From positions 62,001-126,000 of the forward strand of contig NZ_SJKA01000017.1 of the NCBI RefSeq assembly GCF_004331435.1: a DNA stretch of 64,000 nucleotides, read 5' to 3'. The translations under genes were made by a program, and so were the position numbers. This document shows, one piece after another, positions 34,142 to 43,388 of the stretch (the first letter of the stretch is position 1; each line of letters opens with the position of its first letter). The stretch is from Kribbella sindirgiensis (lineage in GTDB: Bacteria > Actinomycetota > Actinomycetes > Propionibacteriales > Kribbellaceae). A model generated the notes under the pieces. The model ran no database searches. It was given only the letters and a program-made list of their open reading frames with translations, and was not told the DNA's origin.

Positions 34142-35433
34142 GCACGTCGTACACCCGCCGGGGATTTCTCGGTCTCACGTCCGCCGCCGCACTCGGCGCC
34201 GGTCTGTCCGCCTGTACCGGCGGCGGTGCGTCGAGCGGCGGGGGAGCCACTCAGGCGGCGTCGAACAACCTCCGCCTGTTCACCTACGAGGGGGACGAGA
34301 CGATCGGGCTGCTGAAGGCACAGGTCAAGAAGTTCGACGAGCAGAACGGTACGACGACCACCGTCGACAGCCTGCCCGGTTCGGGGGCCGCGGTGTACCC
34401 GGACAAGCTGCGCACCGAGCTGCTCGGCGGCAAGGGCCCGGATGTCTGGCGGATCTGGGGCGGCCAGATCGGAGCACCGTTCGCGAAGGCGAAGCAGGCG
34501 CTGGACCTGTCGCCGTACTACTCGAAGTACGGCTGGGACGCGAAGATCAACACCCAGGCGATCGGCGGGATGACGTTCGAGGGGATGAAGGCCGGGGTGC
34601 CGTTCGTGTCCCTCGGAATCGGTGCCTGGTACAACAAGTCCCTGTTCGCGAAGGCCGGCGTGAGCGCTCCGCCGAAGACCTATGCCGAGCTGGAGGCGAT
34701 CAACGACAAGCTGGTCGCGGTCGGCGTGACGCCGGCCGGTCTCGGTGGGAAGTACGGCTGGGACATCATGCGCCTGTTCGAGTACCTGCTGGAGCACACC
34801 GCGGGACCCGAGCTGCACGACAAGCTGCTGACCGGGGCCGAGAGCTGGGACCGGCCCGAGGTGGTCGAGGCGTTTTCCCTGTTCAAGAAGTGGCAGGACA
34901 AGAAGTGGCTGCCGCAGGGTGCGCTCGGCCTCGACCCGGCCGATATCGAGCCGGCGTACGTCCAGGGCAAGACGGCGTACACGATCACCGGGCCCTGGAC
35001 CGAGGCGGCGGCGATCCTGTCGGCCAAGAAGAGCTCGTCCGCGTTCGGCAACTTCGAGCTGCCGACCGACAAGACCCCGGCCCGGCACTCCGGTTTCGTC
35101 GAGGGCTACATGATCAACGCGAAGTCCGGGAACGCGGACAAGGCCGCGGCGCTGATCGACTTCATCGTCCAGCCGGCGACCCAGAAGGCGCTGCAGGTCA
35201 CCGCCTCCACGGTCAAGGGCGCGGAGCCCGACCCGAAGACGCTGCCGCTGGCGGCCGAGTGGGCGCAGAAGTACGGCAGCAACCCGTTCTACACGATCCA
35301 GGACCAGGCGTTCCCGAAGAAGCAGGCCGACCAGTACTTCAGCGTGCAGAGCGACCTGCTGCAGGGCAAGGTCGCCCCGGACGCCGCCGCGAAGAAGATG
35401 CAGGAGATCGTCTCCGCCTGGGCGAAGAGCTAG
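34138..35433 (+). CDS. ABC transporter extracellular substrate-binding lipoprotein
   Basis: A 431-residue family 1 sugar-binding protein. The N-terminus has a twin-arginine motif (TRRGFLGLTSAAAL) and a lipobox LSAC with Cys26, so it is a lipoprotein probably exported by Tat. The mature part has LRLFTYEGDETIGLLKAQVKK, KGPDVWRIWGG and a late ARHSGFVEGYMINAKS stretch usual for CUT1 receptors. AAAGGAG precedes the ATG. It feeds the two permeases that follow. The ligand is a carbohydrate by family and context. Confidence 0.93.
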   Translation: MSTSYTRRGFLGLTSAAALGAGLSACTGGGASSGGGATQAASNNLRLFTYEGDETIGLLKAQVKKFDEQNGTTTTVDSLPGSGAAVYPDKLRTELLGGKGPDVWRIWGGQIGAPFAKAKQALDLSPYYSKYGWDAKINTQAIGGMTFEGMKAGVPFVSLGIGAWYNKSLFAKAGVSAPPKTYAELEAINDKLVAVGVTPAGLGGKYGWDIMRLFEYLLEHTAGPELHDKLLTGAESWDRPEVVEAFSLFKKWQDKKWLPQGALGLDPADIEPAYVQGKTAYTITGPWTEAAAILSAKKSSSAFGNFELPTDKTPARHSGFVEGYMINAKSGNADKAAALIDFIVQPATQKALQVTASTVKGAEPDPKTLPLAAEWAQKYGSNPFYTIQDQAFPKKQADQYFSVQSDLLQGKVAPDAAAKKMQEIVSAWAKS

Positions 35434-35436
35434 CGG

Positions 35437-36336
35437 ATGGCAACGACAGCAACACTGGTCAAACCCAAGCGTGGCGGCCGTTGGTCCCCGTGGTTGTTCG
35501 CCATCCCCGCGCTGGCGGTGTACGTCGGGTTCCTGGTGTACCCGGCGTTGTCGTCACTGTGGTTCAGCCTGACCAACTGGGACGGCCTGAGCGCGACGTA
35601 CAAGTTCGTTGGCCTGGACAACTACTTCAAGCTGCCTCAGGACCCGGTCGTGGTGGAGGCGGTCCGGAACAACCTGATCTGGACCGTGGTGACGATCGCC
35701 GTACCGACCGTCATCGGTCTGCTGCTGGCGATCGCGCTGAACGGGAAGGTGCACGGCAAGCCGATCCTGCGGCTGATCTTCTACACGCCCGCCGTCCTGC
35801 CGCTGGTGTCGATCGCGAGCATCTGGGGCTGGCTCTACAACCCGCAGTACGGCGCGATCAACTCGTTCCTGCGGATGATCGGGCTGGACGGACTGGCCCA
35901 GGCCTGGCTCGGGCAGGACTCGACCGCCCTGTGGGCCGTGATGGTGCCGGCGATCTGGTTGCGGACCGGATTCCCGATGCTGCTCTACCTGGCCGCGCTG
36001 CAGGGCATCCCGAACGAGCTGTACGAGGCGGCGACCGTCGACGGCGCGACGAAGTGGCAGCAGTTCTGGCACGTGACGATGCCGAGCCTGCGGCCGGCGC
36101 ACTACATCGTGCTGGCGCTGTCGCTGATCGATTCGTTCAAGGTCTTCGACATGATCTACGCGATGACGTACGGCGGTCCCGGTACGTCGACGCAGGTGAT
36201 GGGGACGTGGATGTACTTCAACGTCTTCCAGTACTACCAGGCAGGTTACGGCACCGCGATCGCCGTCGTGATCACGCTCGTCGCCATCGCGGTCGGCATC
36301 CCGTACGTCCGCTCCCAGACCAGGGAGGCCTCATGA
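35437..36336 (+). CDS. CUT1 sugar ABC transporter permease (MalF/UgpA-like)
   Basis: A 299-residue membrane protein with six predicted segments; the first is LFAIPALAVYVGFLVYPAL. The EAA loop that contacts the ATPase is present near residue 197 (LYEAATVDGATKWQQFWHVT). It starts three bases after the stop of the binding protein gene and overlaps the second permease by four bases. No ATP-binding subunit is encoded nearby, so a shared MsiK-type ATPase elsewhere probably energises it. Confidence 0.94.
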   Translation: MATTATLVKPKRGGRWSPWLFAIPALAVYVGFLVYPALSSLWFSLTNWDGLSATYKFVGLDNYFKLPQDPVVVEAVRNNLIWTVVTIAVPTVIGLLLAIALNGKVHGKPILRLIFYTPAVLPLVSIASIWGWLYNPQYGAINSFLRMIGLDGLAQAWLGQDSTALWAVMVPAIWLRTGFPMLLYLAALQGIPNELYEAATVDGATKWQQFWHVTMPSLRPAHYIVLALSLIDSFKVFDMIYAMTYGGPGTSTQVMGTWMYFNVFQYYQAGYGTAIAVVITLVAIAVGIPYVRSQTREAS

Positions 36337-37223
36337 CCCTCACCGCCCAAGCCCCGGTAGAGCTGCCGCTCGAGTCCACTCCATCCGAGAGTCCTGGACC
36401 CAAGGGGCGTCGCGGCCTGGTGATGACGCTGGTTCTGGCGGTGATCGCCCTGTTCTGGATCTCACCGCTGGCGCTCCTGGTGATCACCGCCGTACGCCCG
36501 CTCGCGGACTTCGTCGGCAACGGTCCGCTCTCCTGGCCCGACCAGCTGACGTGGACCAACTTCAAGGACGCGTGGGGGATCGGCAACTTCGCCACGACGT
36601 ACAAGAACAGCGCGATCCTGGCCCTGATCAAGGTGCCGCTCGGGGTGCTGGTGTCGGCGATGCTCGGGTTCGCGCTGGCCAAGCTGCGGATGAAGTTCCG
36701 CCGGACGGTGATGTTCACCGTGTTCCTCGGGCTGACCATCCCGATCTACATCACGATCGTCCCGGTCTTCATCATGATGCGATCGGCCGGTGCGACCGAC
36801 AGCATCTTCGGGCTGATCGGGCCGTACCTGGCGTTCGGCATCCCGTTCGAGGTCCTGGTGCTGCAGTCGTTCTTCCGGCAGCTCCCGGACGAGATCATCG
36901 AAGCCGCCCGGGTGGACGGCGCCGGCGACTGGCGGGTGTTCTTCACGATGATCCTGCCGCTCTCGGTCCCGGCCCTGGTGACCGTGGCGATCCTGGACGC
37001 GGTCGCGACCTGGAACGAGTTCCTGTTCGCGCTGATCCTGCTGAACTCGGACGCGCACAAGACCATCCCGGTCGGTCTGCTGAACTTCCAGGGCCAGTTC
37101 GCCAACAACAACACCGGTCTCGCGGCAGGCATCCTGATTGCCGTGGTGCCGATTCTCATCGCCTACACGCTGCTGCAGCGCTGGATCGTCGGCGGCCTCA
37201 CCGCCGGCTCGCTCAAAGGATAG
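36333..37223 (+). CDS. CUT1 sugar ABC transporter permease (MalG/UgpE-like)
   Basis: A 296-residue partner permease with a Pro-rich cytoplasmic N-terminus and six membrane segments. The EAA motif is near 190 (IEAARVDGAGDWRVFFTMIL), and WNEFLFALILL and the C-terminal WIVGGLTAGSLKG are typical of MalG-type proteins. GGGAGG precedes ATG 36333. It forms the importer with the preceding permease and lipoprotein. Confidence 0.94.
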   Translation: MTLTAQAPVELPLESTPSESPGPKGRRGLVMTLVLAVIALFWISPLALLVITAVRPLADFVGNGPLSWPDQLTWTNFKDAWGIGNFATTYKNSAILALIKVPLGVLVSAMLGFALAKLRMKFRRTVMFTVFLGLTIPIYITIVPVFIMMRSAGATDSIFGLIGPYLAFGIPFEVLVLQSFFRQLPDEIIEAARVDGAGDWRVFFTMILPLSVPALVTVAILDAVATWNEFLFALILLNSDAHKTIPVGLLNFQGQFANNNTGLAAGILIAVVPILIAYTLLQRWIVGGLTAGSLKG

Positions 37224-37232
37224 GAATCCCAT

Positions 37233-38228
37233 ATGACTGACATGCCGGTCTTCGGCGCGGGTATCTGGCACTTCGCCACCTACAAGGACCGTTACGCGAC
37301 GGACGGGTACGGCGAACCGGTCGGACTGCTCGAACAGATCGACCGCGCCGGAGCGGTCGGCGACCTGTCCGTCGTCGACCTGAACTGGCCGTTCGCCGGG
37401 TACGACGGGACGCTCGACGAGGTCAAGGACGCGCTGCAGCGGAACAACCTCAAGGCGATCGCGATCACGCCGGAGATCTACACCCGCGACTTCGTCAAGG
37501 GATCGCTGACGAACCCCGACCCGGCCGTCCGCAAACAGGCGCTGGAGCTGTTGCACCAGGCAACCGAGCTCGCCAAGGACCTGGGCTGTTCGTACGTGAA
37601 GCTGTGGCCGGGGCAGGACGGCTGGGACTACCCGTTCCAGGTGAACTACCACGACATCTGGAACCTGGCGCTGGACGGCCTGAAGGAACTGGTGTCCGCG
37701 CACCCGGACATCAACTTCGTGATCGAGTACAAGCCGCGTGAGCCGCGGGTGAAGATCATCTTCCCGAACGTCGCCCGCACGTTGCTCGGGATCGAGAAGA
37801 TCGGCCTGCCCAACCTGGGCATCCTGCTCGACTTCGGCCACTCGCTGTACGGCCAGGAGACCCCGGCCGACGCGGCGCAGCTGGCGATCGACTACGGCCG
37901 GCTCTTCGCGATCGACGTCAACGACAACCTGCGCGGCTGGGACGACGACATGGTCGTCGGCTCGGTGCACCTGGTGGAGACGTTCGAGTTCTTCCACACC
38001 CTGCGCAAGAACAACTGGGAAGGCGTCTGGCAGCTCGACCAGTTCCCGTTCCGCGAGGACAGCGTCCAGGCCGCGAAGCAGGCGATCACCTTCCTCAAGG
38101 CGATCCACCACGCGCTCGACGTACTGGACGAGGACGCCCTGGCCGCCGCTCAGGCCTCGCACGACGCGCTCGCCGCGCAGAAGCTGGTCCAGAAGGTGCT
38201 GCTGAGTTCGATGGCGGAGATCGTATGA
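37233..38228 (+). CDS. Sugar isomerase (xylose isomerase-like TIM barrel)
   Basis: A 331-residue xylose isomerase-like TIM-barrel protein. It starts FGAGIWHFATYKDRYATDGYG and has CSYVKLWPGQDGWDYPFQ (about 125-142), NFVIEYKPREPRVKIIF with the metal Glu (about 164-180), LGILLDFGHSLYG and AIDVNDNLRGWDDDMVVGS with further metal ligands. This set resembles pentose/apiose/L-rhamnose-type isomerases. It lies between a CUT1 importer and a split transketolase (4-base overlap with the latter), which suggests that imported aldopentose is converted to a ketose for the FGGY kinase. The exact sugar is not certain. Confidence 0.88.
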   Translation: MTDMPVFGAGIWHFATYKDRYATDGYGEPVGLLEQIDRAGAVGDLSVVDLNWPFAGYDGTLDEVKDALQRNNLKAIAITPEIYTRDFVKGSLTNPDPAVRKQALELLHQATELAKDLGCSYVKLWPGQDGWDYPFQVNYHDIWNLALDGLKELVSAHPDINFVIEYKPREPRVKIIFPNVARTLLGIEKIGLPNLGILLDFGHSLYGQETPADAAQLAIDYGRLFAIDVNDNLRGWDDDMVVGSVHLVETFEFFHTLRKNNWEGVWQLDQFPFREDSVQAAKQAITFLKAIHHALDVLDEDALAAAQASHDALAAQKLVQKVLLSSMAEIV

Positions 38229-39103
38229 CGCTCACAGTCGAGCACGCCACGATGCCGGTGCTCGGACGACTACCGATCCACTCCAGTCGCGCCGAGCAGG
38301 TCGCGCACATCGCCGAGGCCGCGAAGCAGATCCGGATCCAGGACCTCAAGCTGGTCCACCACGCCGGCGCCGGGCACATCGGCGGCGACTTCTCCGCGAT
38401 CGACATCCTGGCCACGCTGTACGGCGCCGTGCTCGACATCACGCCCGCGACGGTGAACGACCCCGAGCGAGACCGGTTCATCCTGAGCAAGGGACATGTC
38501 GCGGGCGCGCTCTACACCACGCTGGCCGCGTTCGGGTTCCTGCCGGTCGAGGAGCTCGCGACGTTCCTCAAGCCGCTGTCCGCGCTGAACGGGCACCCGA
38601 ACCGGAACAAGGTCGCCGGCGTCGAGGCCAACACCGGTCCGCTCGGGCACGGGCTGCCCGTCGCGGTCGGTCATGCCCTGTCGGCGAAGCTCGACGTCTC
38701 GATGCGCCGTACCTATGTGCTGGTCGGTGACGGCGAGCTGCAGGAAGGCTCGAACTGGGAGGCGATGATGGCGGCCTCGCAGTACCAGCTCGACCGGCTG
38801 ACCGTGATCGTCGACCGGAACCGGCTGCAGCAGGGCGCGACCACCAAGGAGACCAACGACCTGGACCCGTTGCCGGAGAAGGCGGCCGCGTTCGGGTTCG
38901 CGGTGGTCGAGGTGAACGGTCACGATCACGGCGAGCTGCTCGACGTCCTGTCCGCCGTACCGTTCCGGCCGGGCAAGCCGACGTTCGTGATCGCCCACAC
39001 GCACAAGGGGCACCCGATCTCGTTCATGAGCAACAACGTCGCCTGGCACCACCGGGTGCCCGACGCCGCGGAGTACCAGCAAGCCCTGAAGGAGCTGGCA
39101 TGA
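38225..39103 (+). CDS. Transketolase, N-terminal (ThDP-binding) subunit
   Basis: A 292-residue N-terminal half transketolase. It has HHAGAGHIGGDFSAIDILATLY (about 40-62), LSKGHVAGALY, GPLGHGLPVAVGHAL and the ThDP/Mg motif VGDGELQEGSNWEA (about 163-176). Split transketolases of this kind occur in sugar operons rather than in the housekeeping pentose phosphate pathway; a D-apulose 4-phosphate transketolase of two subunits is one described case. It overlaps both the isomerase gene and the C-terminal subunit gene by four bases. Confidence 0.93.
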   Translation: MTLTVEHATMPVLGRLPIHSSRAEQVAHIAEAAKQIRIQDLKLVHHAGAGHIGGDFSAIDILATLYGAVLDITPATVNDPERDRFILSKGHVAGALYTTLAAFGFLPVEELATFLKPLSALNGHPNRNKVAGVEANTGPLGHGLPVAVGHALSAKLDVSMRRTYVLVGDGELQEGSNWEAMMAASQYQLDRLTVIVDRNRLQQGATTKETNDLDPLPEKAAAFGFAVVEVNGHDHGELLDVLSAVPFRPGKPTFVIAHTHKGHPISFMSNNVAWHHRVPDAAEYQQALKELA

Positions 39104-40068
39104 CAGTGCTCGAGACCCGTTCGATCGCGGACCAGCCGCGGTACGACTGCCGGGACGCGTACGTCGAGACACTCGCCGAGCTGGCCGAGGCCGATCACCG
39201 GATCGTTGGCGTTGTCAACGACTCGGTCGGGTCGAGCAAGCTGAACAGCTTCCGGAAGGCGTTCCCGGACCGGCTGATCAACGTCGGGATCGCCGAGCAG
39301 GACATGGTCGGCGTCGCGTCCGGGCTGGCCAACGGCGGCCGGATCCCGTTCGTGTCGGCGGCGTCCTGCTTCCTCACCGGCCGCGCGCTCGAGCAGATCA
39401 AGGCCGACGTCGCGTACTCCAACACCAACGTGAAGCTCTGCGGGATGAGCCCCGGCGTCGCGTACGGCGAACTCGGGCCGACACACCACTCGATCGAGGA
39501 CATCGCCTGGCTGCGGGCCATCGCCAACATGACGGTGATCGTGCCCGCCGACCCGATCGAGACCGCGGCTGCCCTGCGCTGGGCCGCCGCCTCGGAGGGA
39601 CCGGTGTTCATCCGGGTCAGCCGGATGAGCGTGCCGAAGGTGTACGCCGACGACTACTCCTTTGAGCTCGGCAAGGCGATCACGGTCCGCGAGGGCAACG
39701 ACGTCACGGTGATCAGCAACGGGACCGTGCTGTGGCGGGCGCTGGCCGCCGCCGAACGGCTCGCCGAGGACGGGATCTCGGCGCGGGTGCTGTCGATGCC
39801 GACGGTGAAGCCGCTGGACACCGAAGCCGTGGTCGCGGCCGCGCGGGAGACGGCCGGCATCGTGACCGCCGAGGAGGCGGTGTCCGGCGGCGGCCTCGGC
39901 GGTGCCGTCGCCGAGACCGTCGTCCAGCACCATCCGGCGCGGGTGAAAATCCTCGGCTTCCCCGAGTTCGCGCCCACGGGGTCGGCCGGCTACCTCCTGG
40001 ACCGGTACGGCCTGTCCGCGGAGGGCATCGCCGACGCCGCCCGCAAGCTCATCACGACAGGTAAGTGA
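39100..40068 (+). CDS. Transketolase, C-terminal subunit
   Basis: A 322-residue pyrimidine-binding/C-terminal half of transketolase, completing the enzyme with the preceding gene. It shows FPDRLINVGIAEQDMVGVASGLA, including the catalytic Glu (about 68), THHSIEDIAWLRAIANMTV and the C-terminal domain with ARVLSMPTVKPLDTEAV. The last 17 bases overlap the convergent ribB gene. Product chemistry depends on the phosphorylated ketose supplied by the isomerase and kinase. Confidence 0.93.
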   Translation: MTVLETRSIADQPRYDCRDAYVETLAELAEADHRIVGVVNDSVGSSKLNSFRKAFPDRLINVGIAEQDMVGVASGLANGGRIPFVSAASCFLTGRALEQIKADVAYSNTNVKLCGMSPGVAYGELGPTHHSIEDIAWLRAIANMTVIVPADPIETAAALRWAAASEGPVFIRVSRMSVPKVYADDYSFELGKAITVREGNDVTVISNGTVLWRALAAAERLAEDGISARVLSMPTVKPLDTEAVVAAARETAGIVTAEEAVSGGGLGGAVAETVVQHHPARVKILGFPEFAPTGSAGYLLDRYGLSAEGIADAARKLITTGK

Positions 40069-40666
40069 CCAGGTCGGCGATCGAGATCATCGCGAAGCCA
40101 TGAGCGTCGGCGAACGCGCGCAGGTCGGCACCGGCCATGAGTGTGCCGTCGTCGTTCATGAGTTCGCCGATCACGCCGACCGGCGGCAGTCCGGCCAGCC
40201 GGACGAGTTCGACGGTGGCCTCGGTGTGACCGGGTCGCTGCCGCACTCCGCCGTCGACGGCGCGCAACGGCAGGATGTGACCGGGCCGGATCAGGTCCGC
40301 GGGCTGCGCCGAGGGATCGGCCAGCACGCGGACGGTCCGCGCCCGGTCCGCGGCCGAGATGCCGGTCCCGACACCGGTCGCCGCGTCCACCGACACGGTG
40401 TACGCCGTCCGCAGGCTGTCCTGGTTGTTCGGGACCATCAACGGCAGCTCGAGCTGGTCCAGGATCTCCGCTGCCGCGGGCGCGCAGACGTAGCCGCTGG
40501 TGTGACGAACGAGCAGAGCCATCAGTTCGGGGGTCGCGAGGCTCGCGGCGAAGGTCAGGTCGCCTTCGTTCTCGCGGTCCTCGTCGTCGACGACCACGAC
40601 CGGCCGTCCGGCGGCGAGCTCGGCGACCGCGTGGTCGATGGTGTCCAGGCTGGTCACGGTGTTCAC
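40052..40666 (-). CDS. ribB: 3,4-dihydroxy-2-butanone 4-phosphate synthase
   Basis: A 204-residue stand-alone DHBP synthase making the four-carbon precursor of riboflavin from ribulose 5-phosphate. The acidic catalytic loop is intact (VDDEDRENEGDLTF, about 26-39), as are TGISAADRART, RPGHILPL and RPGHTEATVEL. The start is GTG 40666 with GAGAGG upstream; an FMN riboswitch lies in its 5' leader. No GTP cyclohydrolase II domain is attached. A second, unusual DHBP synthase-like domain occurs in the fusion at 46557. Confidence 0.95.
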   Translation of the reverse strand: MNTVTSLDTIDHAVAELAAGRPVVVVDDEDRENEGDLTFAASLATPELMALLVRHTSGYVCAPAAAEILDQLELPLMVPNNQDSLRTAYTVSVDAATGVGTGISAADRARTVRVLADPSAQPADLIRPGHILPLRAVDGGVRQRPGHTEATVELVRLAGLPPVGVIGELMNDDGTLMAGADLRAFADAHGFAMISIADLVTYLS

Positions 40667-40748
40667 GATCGTTGTCCTCTCGGAAATGCATTCGTGAGCA
40701 CTCCGGGGCAACGACAAGCTCCACGCCCCTTCGCAGGGACGTGCAGCT

Positions 40749-40885
40749 GCCACGTGCGTCTTCCCATCCGGACTTTCACCGTCGGTCCCGGAGTTCCACC
40801 AGGTCAACCGCTCCTCCTTGTGGAGTCACGGGTCGCGGACTGTCACCGCCGGCTCGGAATTTCACCGACCCCAGAGCACGTGTGT
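40749..40885 (-). ncRNA. FMN riboswitch (RFN element)
   Basis: On the minus strand the conserved RFN blocks appear in order: GGTCGGTGAAATTCCGAGCC, GGCGGTGACAGTCCGCGACC, GGTGGAACTCCGGGACC, GACGGTGAAAGTCCGGATGG and GAAGAC. Closing strands with CACGTG at each end form P1. It ends about 80 bases upstream of the ribB start codon. A downstream ACGTCCC...GGGGCGT hairpin and the GAGAGG ribosome site are candidate expression-platform parts. High FMN should reduce ribB expression. Confidence 0.95.
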
Positions 40886-40927
40886 TCTCACCAGTAGCTT
40901 AACGGCAACCAGCACCCCGGGAGTGTC

Positions 40928-42383
40928 ATGTCCATCTCATCCGTCTGGCGAGAACTCGAACTGCCGGCGACCGGCGAATGGGTCGAATTCGAGCACGAGA
41001 GCGGTCTCGCACTCCGCCGGCCAACGTTCCGGGATGGGCAGGTCCGAAAGGTGCGGTTTGCGGCGCCTTTGGCTGGGCGGTGGCAGTGGGCGGAGGGAGA
41101 GTTCGACGTACAGCCCGTGGCTGCGGACGAGGTCAATCCGTTCTACGCGCACGGCTTCTGGCGGATGTCCCCCGGCGGCCGCAGCCTCATGCACGCCGAC
41201 GGCACACCTGCGGTACTGGTGGCCGACACCGCCTGGGCTCTGCCCTGGCGCGCCACCCCCGAGCAAGTACGTGAGTACGCCCTGGACAGACAGTCCAAGG
41301 GTTTCAACGCGGTCCTGCTGATGACGGTGCAACCGGACATGCGCGCGGTCGGCCCGCGGGACCGCACGCAGGACGAGGGCTTCGACGTCGGGTTCGAAGA
41401 CCTGCCGGACGGCCATCTCAATCAGCTGAACGACGAGTACTTCCAGTACCTCGACGAGCTGCTGACGATTCTTGTCGAGCACGGGATCGTCCCGGTGCTG
41501 CAACCCGTCTTCCAAGGGTTCGGCTGGAAAGGCCTGGATGTCGCGGGCACGGTGGTTCCGGAGCCGGAGTACGCCGCCTACTGCCGCTATCTCGTCGCGC
41601 GGTACGGCGCCCGGCCGGCGATCTACCTGGTCGGCGGCGACGGATCCGGCACCGAAGCACAGACCGCAGCGGGCGGCGCGGAGGTGCACGACGTGGACTG
41701 TTACGAGCAGCCGACCGGCATCCACTACCGCCCGCACATCCGCGCGAACGCCCATCAGGACGCGGACTGGCTGGACTTCCAGTGGTGCCAGACCGGGCAC
41801 ACCGGGGAGCACGTACCGGAACGGGTCGCGGACATGTGGCGCAACGACCCGGTCAAGGCAGTCGCGAACGGCGAACCGACGTACGTACGAGCACACCGGC
41901 CGGACCGGCGTGGCCGAGGGCTGGTGGCAGGGTCACGAGGCGTGGAGCAACCTGTGCGCGGGCGGCACGATGGGCGTGGTCTACGGCGCGGGCAGCCTGT
42001 GGCAGTGGCGACTGCACGCGGAGGAGCCGGGGCACTCCGAGTTCTTCCTTGCGCCGGGCGCGGGCTGGCGCGAGGCGATCGGCTTCGAAGGGTCGACGTA
42101 CGTCGGGATGCTCGGGAAGATCCTGAACGGGTTGCCGACCACCGACATGGCGCCGGACTGGACCCGGACGATCTCGGGGCGGGCGCTGAGCACGACCGGC
42201 GGCGGCCTGATCGTGTACCGCGAGAACGGCGGGCCGGTGATGGTGTTCGACGAGACCGTCTCGCTGGCGTACACGATCGTCGACCCGCGGGACGGCTCGG
42301 TGGTCGCCACCGGCACTCGGGACACGCCGGAGAGTCCATTGCCTGAGGCCGGTGGCGCACCGAGGGTCTACATCTGCCTATAG
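40928..42383 (+). pseudogene. Frameshifted apiosidase-like (DUF4038/GH140-type) glycosidase
   Basis: The frame from ATG 40928 encodes an apiosidase-like TIM-barrel protein: FYAHGFWRMSPGGRSLMHAD, VADTAWALPWRATPEQ, LVGGDGSGTEAQ and KAVANGEPTY. Homology then moves to another frame (EHTGRTGVAEGWWQGHEAW...), which runs to the stop at 42383 and ends in a beta-domain (GLIVYRENGGPVMVFDETVS). At the switch, 41881-41888 reads GTACGTAC; removing one GTAC restores a continuous protein of about 484 residues. The tandem duplication breaks the gene inside its conserved glutamate motif (NGEPTYE). No signal peptide is visible, so the intact enzyme would be intracellular. Confidence 0.82.
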
Positions 42384-42413
42384 TCCAGTTTGATCGTCTC
42401 GAGAGGTGGTGTC

Positions 42414-43388
42414 GTGAACAGCAACCGCGCGGTGCGCCAGCCGGGGCTGGACGAGCTGCGGCTGCTCGCGAAGGTGGCGCGGATGTACCACGAGAAGGGC
42501 ATCCGCCAGCCGCAGATCGCCGCCGAGCTGAACCTGTCCCAGGCGCGGGTCTCCCGGATGCTGAAGCAGGCCGTCGAGGTCGGCATCGTGCACACCGTGG
42601 TGACCATGCCGAGCGGCGTGCACAGCGACCTCGAGGACGAGCTGCAGGGCCGGTACGGGCTGCGGGACGCGGTCGTCGTCGACACCCTCGGCGTCGGGGA
42701 CGACGTACTGCCCGCGCTGGGCTCCGGCGCGGCGGCGTACCTCGACATGACGCTCACCGGCGGGCACGTGGTCGGGATCTCGTCCTGGAGCGAGACGCTG
42801 ATCAGCGCGGTCGACCGGATGCCGCGCAAGAGCGTTCCGGTGGTGGACAAGGTGGTCCAGATCGTCGGCGGTCTGGGCGACGCGGCGGTGCAGATGCAGG
42901 CGACCCGGCTGACCGCGCGGTTCGCCGAGCTGACCGGTGGGATGCCGGTCTACCTGCCTGCTCCCGGGCTGGTCGGGACGCCCGCCGTCCGCCGGGCGAT
43001 GATGAACGACGTGTCGGTTCGGGACGTTCTGGGCACGTGGGGACAACTCACCGACGCCCTGGTCGGGATCGGCAGCCTCGAGCCCTCCCCGCTGCTGCAG
43101 CGCAGTGGGAACGCGGTCGCGGAGGCCGACCAGGACGAGCTGCGCCGGCTCGGTGCCGTCGGGGACGTGTGTTTCCGGTTCTTCGACGAAGAGGGAAAGC
43201 TCGTGCGCTCGACGTTCGACCAGCGGGTCATCGGGGTGACCGCGAAGGAGTTGCTGGCGGTGCCGCGCCGGATCGGGGTGGCCGGCGGCGACCGCAAGTA
43301 CTCCGCGATCCGCGCCGCGATGCTCGGCGGCTGGGTCAACATCCTGATCACCGACCTCGCGATGGCCCACCGGCTGCTCGAGCAGTAG
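42414..43388 (+). CDS. SorC/DeoR-family sugar-binding transcriptional regulator
   Basis: A 324-residue SorC-type regulator. An N-terminal helix-turn-helix (about 12-60, LLAKVARMYHEKGIRQPQIAAELNLSQARVSRML) is followed by the sugar-binding domain (about 70-320) that senses phosphorylated sugars (GVGDDVLPALGSGAAAYL..., VVQIVGGLGDAAVQMQATRL, PAPGLVGTPAVR). The start is GTG 42414 with GAGAGG. It follows the broken glycosidase and is next to the pentose locus, so it is the best candidate to control it. The next gene starts directly after its stop. Confidence 0.92.
   Translation: MNSNRAVRQPGLDELRLLAKVARMYHEKGIRQPQIAAELNLSQARVSRMLKQAVEVGIVHTVVTMPSGVHSDLEDELQGRYGLRDAVVVDTLGVGDDVLPALGSGAAAYLDMTLTGGHVVGISSWSETLISAVDRMPRKSVPVVDKVVQIVGGLGDAAVQMQATRLTARFAELTGGMPVYLPAPGLVGTPAVRRAMMNDVSVRDVLGTWGQLTDALVGIGSLEPSPLLQRSGNAVAEADQDELRRLGAVGDVCFRFFDEEGKLVRSTFDQRVIGVTAKELLAVPRRIGVAGGDRKYSAIRAAMLGGWVNILITDLAMAHRLLEQ

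Noticed and set aside
34011..37223. A 1070-codon frame spanning the binding protein and both permeases
   Set aside because: Only its last 296 residues resemble a protein (the second permease). The rest is an out-of-frame reading of the lipoprotein and first permease.
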